NCBI RefSeq assembly: GCF_003177035.1
Contig: NZ_CP029488.1
Span: 1,550,001 to 1,614,000, forward strand
DNA from: Salinisphaera sp. LB1
Lineage (GTDB): Bacteria; Pseudomonadota; Gammaproteobacteria; Nevskiales; Salinisphaeraceae
DNA: 64,000 bases
Direction of reading: 5' to 3'
In this document: positions 57,248-64,000 of the stretch, one piece after another
Layout of the letters: every line of letters begins with the position of its first letter
Numbering within the stretch: position 1 is the first letter of the stretch
Notes under the pieces: generated by a model
Database searches by the model: none
Told to the model about the DNA's origin: nothing
The model's input: only the letters and a program-made list of their open reading frames with translations
Made by a program: the position numbers and the translations under genes

Positions 57248-58098
57248 TGACCCTGGGCACCGTGACCGTCGGCAAGGACCTCGGTCTGATCGGCGTCAGC
57301 GACATCAAGTTCATTGACCTAGCTGCCGGCGACGGCATTACCGTCCAGTCCACCGGCGGGTCTGTGACCGGCACCCGTCTGACCGCCCCGCATGCGAACT
57401 TGAGTGCCGACAAGGCGATTACGGTGCAGGACGCCGAAATTGCAAGCCGGCTGAATCTGGCTGCCGCCGACATCGATGCCCACGTCACGCAGACCGCGAC
57501 CCCGCCGGCCGATCCGTTTGCCATGATCGTCACCGGCTACAAGAACGGCCGGGCGCAGAAGCTGCGTCTGTCGATCGACGCCCCGATCGGGCTGATCTTC
57601 AATCGTCTGGTCGCCGCGCGGGCGCAGGTCGACACCACTGCCAACAAGGTCAACATCCAGGCCGGCAACATATCGCAGATTCTGAGCCTGAATACGCCGA
57701 GCACAAGCCTGCTGCTGGACAACGTCACGCCGAAGCTGTCCAACGTCGATTTCCAGCTGACCCAGCCAACCTACAATTTTTATCTCCGCGAGGATCATCG
57801 GCAGATCATGACCAACGCCTTCGTGACCCATTATCGGCGTGGTTACCAGACGAACCAGGTCTCGAACTACACCTCGCCACATCGATACGGGCGCACGCCC
57901 TACGGCGGCGAAAGCGCGGTACGGCACACGTTCCGAACGCTGCGGAGCAGTCTCAACTATCCGGGCAGTGGCGTTAGCGGAGTCATCAACAGCAACGAGC
58001 CGTTGGCCGACCAGAGAATCTGGGCGGACAGCATGCTGCTCGGTGCCCCGACATCCGGCGTCGCCCTGAACCTCGGCCAACCGTCCACACAAAAATAA
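56623..58098 (+). CDS. LktA-like exoprotein, C-terminal segment
   Basis: 491 codons open in the same frame as the middle segment (first ATG at 56842). The repeats end near 57.5 kb. The final 180 residues (YKNGRAQKLRLSIDAPIGLIF; TQPTYNFYLREDHRQIMTN; a Tyr/Arg-rich HYRRGYQTNQVSNYTSPHRYGR stretch) look like the non-repetitive terminal region of large TPS adhesins. It ends at TAA 58096-58098, 36 bp before the TpsB gene. Without readthrough it is not made. Confidence 0.85.
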   Translation: MTSGADLTGTSTAGAIHGGSSDAAGTATLKAATDTGFDSVTAGQDADVTAGATLTGATLTATSGSVDAKSGGAMQLKQVTSAATLGLVSGSAMTLGTTDSGGDQTLDAVNDLKFKQLTSGADVTGTSTAGGIRGGSIDAAGNVTLNAFKEIVFDTITAGQNANLLAGTSLTGAKLTATQGNINATAGTDLAIQKITAGGSVDLKAGSSLTLGTVTVGKDLGLIGVSDIKFIDLAAGDGITVQSTGGSVTGTRLTAPHANLSADKAITVQDAEIASRLNLAAADIDAHVTQTATPPADPFAMIVTGYKNGRAQKLRLSIDAPIGLIFNRLVAARAQVDTTANKVNIQAGNISQILSLNTPSTSLLLDNVTPKLSNVDFQLTQPTYNFYLREDHRQIMTNAFVTHYRRGYQTNQVSNYTSPHRYGRTPYGGESAVRHTFRTLRSSLNYPGSGVSGVINSNEPLADQRIWADSMLLGAPTSGVALNLGQPSTQK

Positions 58099-58134
58099 TC
58101 ATCGAGCCGGTTTGATCGGGCTCTTGGGGGGACC

Positions 58135-59769
58135 ATGCTCAAGCGAATCGCGCTCGCCTCGCTACTCGGCCTGCTCGCCGGACCGGCGCTGTCCGCGACC
58201 ATTCCACCGGCCAACCTCGGCGCCGGCGCGGCGCAGAATCGGACCGAGCAGACACAGGCGTATTATCAGCGCCAGGAAAATACGCAACAGCCACAGGCAG
58301 CGAAAAACCCGATCATCAACGCGCCGGAGGCCGGATCGAAAAAAGCGAACGTCAACGCCGGCCCCCGCTTTGAACTGAAGGCGGTCAAGTTCAGCGCCTC
58401 GCATTTTCTGAGCCCAAAGACGCTACAGTCGATCGTTGCCCCTTACGTCGGCCACAGCGTACATGTCGGCGCTTTGCGCAAGATCGTGGCGGACGTCAAC
58501 AAGCGCTATATCCAGCGCGACATCTATACCGCACGCGCTGTGCTACCGCCGCAGAAGATCCGCAACGGCGTGGTGCATATCCAGCTCATCGAAGGCAAGC
58601 TCGGCGCACTGGAGATCAAGCACAACACCTATACCCGCGCCGGCTTCATTACATCCCGGCTGGGACAGACGCCCGGCCAGGTGGTCAACGGCGCACAGCT
58701 CAAACGCAACCTGATATTCTTCAATCGCACCAGTGACATCCAGCTTCACGCCCTGCTCCAACCGGGGGCCGAGACCGGTCTGACCCGGATCCTGCTGTTG
58801 AGCGAGGAGCCCAATCGCATCAGCATCGACCCGTTTATCGACAATGCCGGCGCCGACAGCACCGGTCGCTATCGGGGCGGCCTGTCGTTCCGATGGTTCG
58901 ACCCGCTCGGCATGGACGATCGCTTCGATGGCTACTTTGTCGGCTCCCGGGGCGACCTGTCCGGTTTTGCGTCCTATTCGCTGCCGGTCAATCATGCCAA
59001 CGGCCGACTCGGCGTCAGCTATTCTCGCAACGCGATCAATATCGTCCACGGGCCGTTCCAGCAACTCGACATCACCGGGCATTCGTCGACCGTCTCCCTC
59101 AACTTCACCCAGCCGTTGATTGCCACCCAGCGCTGGCTGCTCACCTGGGCCAGCGCTGGCTCCTTTGCCACGTCCCAAACCGATGCGGCCCATCAAAAGA
59201 TTGCCGACAGCACTACCGAGCAGTTATCTACCGGCCTCACTCTGCAGCAGACCACCGGCCATCATCGCTGGTCGCTGACCCAGACCGTGGGCGGCCTACA
59301 CTCCAAGGAAACCCTCGACAATCAACACCTCTTCTTTGTTTACGATATGCAGGCCAGCTACCTGCAGACGTTCGGTGCCAGCCCCTATTCGCTGTCGCTG
59401 AACGTGGACGGTCAGTATGCCCCGGCTAAGCAATTGCCCAGCCAGAACCTGTTCCAGATCGGCGGCATTAACAGCGTACGCGGCTATGAACAGGGTGTGA
59501 TTGCGGGCAGCAGTGGGTTCTACGGCCAGCTCGAATTCCACCGGCGCCTGTTGAGTTGGCTCGGTGCGTTTGTGTTTGTCGACGGTGGTGGCGTCTATCA
59601 GTCGTTTCCCCAGACACAATATCTCGACAGCACCGGTGTCGGGTTGTCGGCCACGTATCGCCACTGGGTGAGCATCGACTTCAGCGCGGGCTATCCGCTA
59701 AAAACCGTCACCCCCAGTCAGGACAACTATCGCCTGGGCTTTCGTATCACCGGCTACTGGTCGCCGTGA
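58135..59769 (+). CDS. TpsB/ShlB-FhaC family outer-membrane transporter of two-partner secretion
   Basis: A 544-residue Omp85-superfamily pore that exports the adjacent exoprotein. The signal peptide ends near residue 21. A Gln/Asn-rich linker follows, then a POTRA_2 domain (about 80-150: FELKAVKFSASHFLSPKTL to GVVHIQLIEGKLGALEI). The beta-barrel contains the conserved loop-6 motif VRGY (448-451 in INSVRGYEQG) and the C-terminal strand YRLGFRITGYWSP. GGGGGG precedes the ATG at 8-nt spacing. The gene is intact, so the transporter may persist without a full-length substrate. Confidence 0.93.
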   Translation: MLKRIALASLLGLLAGPALSATIPPANLGAGAAQNRTEQTQAYYQRQENTQQPQAAKNPIINAPEAGSKKANVNAGPRFELKAVKFSASHFLSPKTLQSIVAPYVGHSVHVGALRKIVADVNKRYIQRDIYTARAVLPPQKIRNGVVHIQLIEGKLGALEIKHNTYTRAGFITSRLGQTPGQVVNGAQLKRNLIFFNRTSDIQLHALLQPGAETGLTRILLLSEEPNRISIDPFIDNAGADSTGRYRGGLSFRWFDPLGMDDRFDGYFVGSRGDLSGFASYSLPVNHANGRLGVSYSRNAINIVHGPFQQLDITGHSSTVSLNFTQPLIATQRWLLTWASAGSFATSQTDAAHQKIADSTTEQLSTGLTLQQTTGHHRWSLTQTVGGLHSKETLDNQHLFFVYDMQASYLQTFGASPYSLSLNVDGQYAPAKQLPSQNLFQIGGINSVRGYEQGVIAGSSGFYGQLEFHRRLLSWLGAFVFVDGGGVYQSFPQTQYLDSTGVGLSATYRHWVSIDFSAGYPLKTVTPSQDNYRLGFRITGYWSP

Positions 59770-59897
59770 ACGTGGCGCGCTCCTTTCAAAAGCCACTTCG
59801 AGGTTTGTCAAACATGCTCAATCGACGAAAACCGTTGACCATGATGCCAACACCCAAAAACAAGAAGTTAGAATAAGAGATCACTCGCAAATCAACG

Positions 59898-60920
59898 ATG
59901 ATGACCGGTGCCGCCAAGCCCAAGGCCGTGCCTTTGCAAGACGATTACAGTGCCGATGAGCTCCGCGAACGTGCCCGTCGGACGCACGATGCCAAACAAG
60001 CGCGGCGCTTGCTAGCGTTGGCCGGCTCGCGCGAGGGCTGGCGCCGGAACGAGGCCGCATGTTTGCGCGCCATGGATGCCCAGGCCCTGCGCCGCTGGGC
60101 CATCGCATTCAACGCCGAGGGCCCCGACGGCTTGATCAACACCCCGCCGCCGGGCCGGCCGTCCAAGCTCAGTCCGGCGCAGAAACAAGAGATTGCGCAG
60201 CTCGTCGATGCCGGGCCGGATCCGGAACAGGACGGCGTGGTGCGCTGGCGTTGTGTCGATCTCAAACCGATCATTCGGGACGCTAGGGCGTTGATCTCGC
60301 CGAAAATTCAGCCGGCCGTCTTCTCAAGGAACTGGGCTTTGCCCATGTCAGCGCCCGAGCGCGGCACCCGCGCCAGGACCGTGAAGCGATCGACGTTTTC
60401 AAAAAATCAAACGCTACCGGAACAAGTCGCCGCGATCGCCGATACCCGGTCGCCCAGCACACCGATTGCTTTGTAGCTCCAGGATGACGAAAGGCGGGTC
60501 GCCCAGAAGAACCGCGCGGTCTATCAGTGGGCGCGTCGGGGCACGCGCCCGCGCCAGCCGGCCGATCAGCGTTATCAAAACGCCTATCTGTTCGGCGCAT
60601 TGTGCCCGGCCCGGGATACCGGGGCCCCGCTGGTGTTGCCCGTCGTCAACACCCAAGCCATGCAACACCATCTTGCCGAAATCAGCGCAACCGTCACCCC
60701 GGGCGCCCAAGCCAGCTTGCTCATGGACCAGACAGGCGGGCACACGACCGCCAAGCTCAAGATACCGAGCAACCTGTTGATTATTTGTATTCCCCCGGCA
60801 ACGCCGGAGCGGAATCCGACCGAAAATGTCTGGCAGCACCTACGTCAAACGTATCTGAGCAACCGCAAAAAGATGCACCGCGCTGCACGCCATGTCTTGC
60901 CCGCGTTCACGGGAGCATAG
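59898..60920 (+). pseudogene. IS630-family transposase pseudogene, right copy
   Basis: The N-terminal half is open from 59898 (HTH: RRNEAACLRAMDAQALRRWAIAFNAEGPDGLINTPPPGRPSKLS; VRWRCVDLKPII). It becomes disordered between about 60285 and 60470 by deletions. The DDE half resumes near 60478 (QDDERRVAQKNRAVYQWARRGTRPRQPADQRY; LFGALCPARD; LLMDQTGGHTTAKL; PERNPTENVWQHLRQTYLSNR). Catalytic positions look mostly retained but split over frames, so it is inactive. No clear terminal repeats were found. It lies 128 bp after the TpsB gene, in opposite orientation to the left copy. Confidence 0.82.
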
Positions 60921-61034
60921 CGATCATCGCGTTGCGTGCAAATCAGGGGGCCTCGGCCGCCGGTCTTTGCGTTCTCATCTGGATTCTTCCTGCCCACTAC
61001 AGGTACCGTGCCTTGTCCAGCGCTTGGGGGTGAT

Positions 61035-62969
61035 ATGCAAGACCGTGTCTTGGCGTACTGGCGGACGCTTGAGTTATTTCAGCCGCATGCGCCGCCAAAA
61101 GAGCAACGCTACACGCGAAAGCAAAGAAAGCCCGTCTTCGTCTATCGCCGAGACGACCCTTTGCCCTGGCAGTCGGGCCACGCACTCGCCCGCGACTCAT
61201 TGCCAAACGGTAGAAAGTGGCAGCATAGGGTCTACGCGGGTATCTACAGCACCCAAAAATACCGCCAGAACATCGAAGAGATTATCGGGCGTGACGAGCA
61301 GGCCTTCGATAGACGCGAGACCGAGGGTTGCCACTTTTGCTTTGTGGTCGATCAGGAAGGACACCCGAATTTGCAAAGTTTGGATGTCAGTGCGGCGATC
61401 TGGGCGCTGGGCCAGACCCAGAAGCTGGGGCCGGATGATTCACGCTGGCTGGCAGGGGATTTCGGTGCTTGGGCAGCGGAATGGCAGGTGAAGTTCGCTC
61501 GAGAGTTCGCGGGTGTGCCGCGCCTTGATGGCGAAAGCGATGCCAGTTTCATCGAGCGGGCCTACACCCAAGTACCGATCGACCACGACTGCCTTGAGGC
61601 CATGGGCCGGTTTTTCTTCAACAAGACGTTGGCCGATCGCGTTGAGATGCGGATCCAGTCGTATCAAGTTTCAGCCAGACGCACGAACGAGATGCCACCC
61701 GGCGGTTTGCTGAACAGTTTCTTCGCCGGGGACTTGAAGCGCATGGCGACTGAGGCTCAGACGCGCACGCCTACCGGCGACGCCCTGGATGACTACCTGG
61801 GCGACCCGGCAGCCTATGACGCGCGGGAGACTGTCAACATCGCTCGCGATTCACGGGCACAGGTTGCACGGCTTCATCCGAGCCAGTTTCCGGTCGGCCG
61901 ATGGCCGGAAGCCAATGGCCATCCTCTTGCGTTCAGTCAGCAGGTCGCAGTCAACGATATTTGGTCAGAGCTTCGACAAACCCCTGGTCTGCGATCGGTC
62001 AACGGCCCACCGGGCACCGGCAAGACCACGTTGTTGCGAGACCTTGTGGCGGCTGTCGTTGTCGAACGAGCTCAGGCCCTAGCCAAGTGTCAAAAGCCGG
62101 GCGACGCTTTCGCCGCCTCCTCGGAATGGCGCTTTGGCGACAAGACCGTTTTCATCCAGCGTTGGATTGCCCCGCTACGTGGCCATGGCCTAGTTGCCAC
62201 ATCGGCCAACAACGGCGCCGTAGAGAATATTTCTCTCGAGCTGCCGGAAGCGTCTAGTATCAACGCTCAGGCCATCGAAGGCCTCGACTACTTCTCGGAT
62301 CTGGCAACGGAACTCTTACGTGACTCCCATAGGGCACCCGAGGATCAACTTAGGGGCTGGGGGTTGCTCGCAGCGCGCCTCGGAAACAAGAGCAACAATG
62401 ATGAGTTCGCGACCCGGTTCTGGTGGAGGGCGACCAGTCAGGGTGATCGCACTGCGTCGGAAGCGCCGGCGAGTTTCCGGCAGCACCTATACGAGGTGCG
62501 TCCCACCGAACCCTGGTTGGACTCGGTCAAGCGATTCCAGGCTGCCGTAGATCACGAGCAAAGGCTACGCGATGAACGCGTCCGCGTGGCTAATGCGCTG
62601 CACGAAGAGCCGGCGCAAGTGGCCCGTGTGCAAGACGCCAACAACGCCTTGAAAGACGCTGACGCTCAGCTAAAACATGCAGCGGCTCAGGTCGACAAAC
62701 ACGCGGGTAGAGTCGAGGCGCGACAGAAGGCTACGAAAGCTGCCAGAGATGCGATGGCGCAACATCAAGCGACCAGACCCAGCTTTTTCAAGCGTCTATT
62801 TTTACGTCGCCGGACTCGGGAATGGCGCGAGCAGGCCAAGCTTCTGAGTGATAACAACACCGCAGCCCTATCCGACGAAAAAATAGCCAAAGGCTACTGG
62901 CGAGAGTGGGACGGAAAGCACGGTGACGCAGTCCGTCAGAAGGATCGCCTGCGGCTCGGGTCAAATTAG
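61035..62969 (+). CDS. Truncated helicase-like P-loop ATPase (N-terminal two thirds)
   Basis: 644 residues from ATG 61035 (GGGGG upstream at 4 nt). The N-terminal 300 residues show no known domain to me. A Walker A motif GPPGTGKTT follows with Lys330, in the context LRSVNGPPGTGKTTLLRDLVA typical of superfamily 1 helicases. A motif Ia-like VATSANNGAVENIS and a coiled-coil insertion (about residues 510-600) come next. Motifs II to VI are absent. The frame ends at 62969 by a frameshift; related sequence goes on in the next frame to about 63340. It is thus a remnant of a large helicase-type protein of unknown function. Confidence 0.7.
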   Translation: MQDRVLAYWRTLELFQPHAPPKEQRYTRKQRKPVFVYRRDDPLPWQSGHALARDSLPNGRKWQHRVYAGIYSTQKYRQNIEEIIGRDEQAFDRRETEGCHFCFVVDQEGHPNLQSLDVSAAIWALGQTQKLGPDDSRWLAGDFGAWAAEWQVKFAREFAGVPRLDGESDASFIERAYTQVPIDHDCLEAMGRFFFNKTLADRVEMRIQSYQVSARRTNEMPPGGLLNSFFAGDLKRMATEAQTRTPTGDALDDYLGDPAAYDARETVNIARDSRAQVARLHPSQFPVGRWPEANGHPLAFSQQVAVNDIWSELRQTPGLRSVNGPPGTGKTTLLRDLVAAVVVERAQALAKCQKPGDAFAASSEWRFGDKTVFIQRWIAPLRGHGLVATSANNGAVENISLELPEASSINAQAIEGLDYFSDLATELLRDSHRAPEDQLRGWGLLAARLGNKSNNDEFATRFWWRATSQGDRTASEAPASFRQHLYEVRPTEPWLDSVKRFQAAVDHEQRLRDERVRVANALHEEPAQVARVQDANNALKDADAQLKHAAAQVDKHAGRVEARQKATKAARDAMAQHQATRPSFFKRLFLRRRTREWREQAKLLSDNNTAALSDEKIAKGYWREWDGKHGDAVRQKDRLRLGSN

Positions 62970-63345
62970 CCGAGGGTAAGCTCGCGACTATTGGCCGAAC
63001 CATTGCTGAGGCCTGGTAACGCTGGGGTGACTGTGTTCCCGATTTCAAGCGCTGGATGGCGCTCGAAGATGCCACCGAGCGAGAGTTGTCGGCCCACTGG
63101 TCTGACCCGACGTGGCGCAAAGCGCGTGCGCAGGCGTTTTTCGAGGTGCGACGTCTTCATCGCGCATTTCTGTCGCATGAGCGCAATCGAATGCGATTTT
63201 CGCTGGGCGCGGCGATCGACACGATCCAAGGCAAAGCGCCTGCTGATACTGATCCCACGATTGTTGCTGATGCTTGGGATACGCTGTTTTTCGTCATCCC
63301 CTTGGTATCTACCATTCTTGCATCGCAGCCGCATCCGATTTGTGC
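62950..63345 (+). pseudogene. Continuation of the broken helicase-like gene
   Basis: After the frameshift near 62955 the frame reads VKLAEGKLATIGRTIAEAW, a TAA (63017-63019), then RWGDCVPDFKRWMALEDATERELSAHW, VRRLHRAFLSHERNRMRF and DAWDTLFFVIPLVSTIL. This last phrase usually precedes the Walker B region in such helicases. It is cut off near 63340, within a few bases of the stop of the convergent sensor kinase gene. Confidence 0.65.
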
Positions 63346-63347
63346 GC

Positions 63348-64000
63348 TTATTGCCGTGCGGGCCTGTGCCGCAATGTGATCGTGGCGCGCAGGCCGGTGG
63401 CAAAACGTGTGGCCTCGCTCAGCTCGATGCGACCGCCGATCCGTTCGATCAATGTCTTGACGATGGAGAGGCCGAGCCCCGAGCCCACCACATCGGTACC
63501 CAGGCCGCGATAAAACGGTTCGAATACGCGCTCGCGTTCGGTGGGGTCGAGGCCGGGGCCGCTGTCCTCGACCGTAATCGTCACCCCGTCCGGGGTTGGC
63601 GCTGCCTGAAGATCGATGATCCCGTGGGGCGGCGTGTAGTGGATGGCGTTCGCCACGAGGTTCCGCAAGGCGGTGGTCAGTTCGATCTCGGCAGTCACCA
63701 CCTGGATATCGGCGCCATTGACGCCGATATCGATGCCCTTGGTTTCGGCGAGCGGCATCAGGTCGGCGAGTAGGCGACGGAACAGGTCGTGTGCGGAGAC
63801 CACGCTTTCCGGCATGGGCGGCGCGCTTTGTGCGCGTGCATAGGTCAGCAGTTGGTCGAGCAGCGCGCGATTGCGGTCGATGCCGTGGCGCAGGGTTCGT
63901 ACGCGCTGCCGGGCGTTTTCGTCCATCCCGGCGCTGTCGAGGTGCTCGGCCTGCAGCGACAATGCAGTCAACGGCGAGCGCAGTTCGTGGGCGGCCGCGG
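63348..64000 (-). CDS. Sensor histidine kinase, C-terminal part (runs off the window)
   Basis: The leftward frame is open to the window edge. Visible parts are the H-box AAAHELRSPLTALSLQAEHL (phospho-acceptor His, 63983-63985), the N-box LRNLVANAIHYTPPHG, the G1-box DSGPGLDPTERERVFEPFYR and the G2-box GSGLGLSIVKTLIERIGG. It is therefore the DHp and HATPase_c domains of an OmpR-type two-component kinase. The stop TAA is at 63348-63350. The sensor and membrane parts and the response regulator lie beyond position 64000. Confidence 0.92.
   Translation of the reverse strand, partial: AAAHELRSPLTALSLQAEHLDSAGMDENARQRVRTLRHGIDRNRALLDQLLTYARAQSAPPMPESVVSAHDLFRRLLADLMPLAETKGIDIGVNGADIQVVTAEIELTTALRNLVANAIHYTPPHGIIDLQAAPTPDGVTITVEDSGPGLDPTERERVFEPFYRGLGTDVVGSGLGLSIVKTLIERIGGRIELSEATRFATGLRATITLRHRPARQ

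Larger units (their letters stand above)
40590..58098 (+). pseudogene. Giant LktA-like two-partner-secretion exoprotein gene (whole locus, two lesions)
   Basis: The three open segments listed below are one gene. Removing a single G from the run at 50265-50269 joins frame one to frame two. Reading the TAA at 56620-56622 as Gln joins segment two to three. The repaired product would have about 5,835 residues. Architecture: extended signal peptide (cleavage near residue 58), TPS/haemagglutination-activity domain, thousands of residues of beta-helix repeats of about 100 residues, a tandem 116-residue repeat near 56.5-57.2 kb, and a Tyr/Arg-rich C-terminus. The organisation matches the leukotoxin LktA-family filamentous adhesins. 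With only two small lesions it may be recently inactivated, phase-variable, or affected by sequencing error. Confidence 0.85.

Overview
The window is a high-GC gammaproteobacterial chromosome segment. Its gene content (atp operon of gammaproteobacterial type, opgGH, a WS/DGAT wax-ester synthase, methylcitrate-cycle genes, GlnRS) fits a halophilic or marine gammaproteobacterium such as Salinisphaera. That placement is inference from gene content and base composition only.

Positions 1 to about 31.7 kb are ordinary core chromosome. From left to right: a 3-hydroxyisobutyryl-CoA hydrolase, a small Lpp-like lipoprotein, an L,D-transpeptidase, pdxH and dodecin. Next comes a propionyl-CoA/lipid cluster (acuI-like reductase, prpC, a MAPEG protein, a WS/DGAT acyltransferase, prpD). 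Then come a His/Asp/Arg/Tyr-rich secreted protein, glnS, and rsmG-parA-parB followed by the complete atpIBEFHAGDC operon. The core part ends with an unassigned exported protein, opgG-opgH (osmoregulated periplasmic glucans) and glmU-glmS.

Directly after glmS, whose 3' end is the classical attTn7 target, composition and gene type change. From 31.7 to about 39.6 kb there is an AT-richer mosaic. It holds a solo FRG-domain protein, a relic of a tRNA-Glu 3' end, and a short integron-cassette-like array (two attC-like sites and a half site, no integrase; one cassette gene is decayed). It also holds a nested palindromic (REPIN/MITE-like) element, a candidate structured RNA, IS66, IS1182 and IS630 relics, and an apparently intact gfa-type gene.

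From 39.7 to 59.8 kb lies the main accessory locus: sapC, then a giant leukotoxin/LktA-like two-partner-secretion exoprotein gene (40590-58098, about 5,835 codons if repaired), then its TpsB/ShlB-type outer-membrane transporter. The exoprotein gene is broken at exactly two places. One is a +1 frameshift at a G5 run (50265-50269). The other is a CAA-to-TAA stop at 56620-56622, inside a 348-bp repeat whose next copy still reads CAA. A G8 tract lies where its ribosome-binding site should be. The locus is flanked by IS630-family relics in opposite orientations.

Rightward are a decayed IS630 transposase, a truncated helicase-like ATPase pseudogene, and the 3' part of a sensor histidine kinase that runs off the window, where core sequence probably resumes. 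No rRNA, complete tRNA or CRISPR array was seen.
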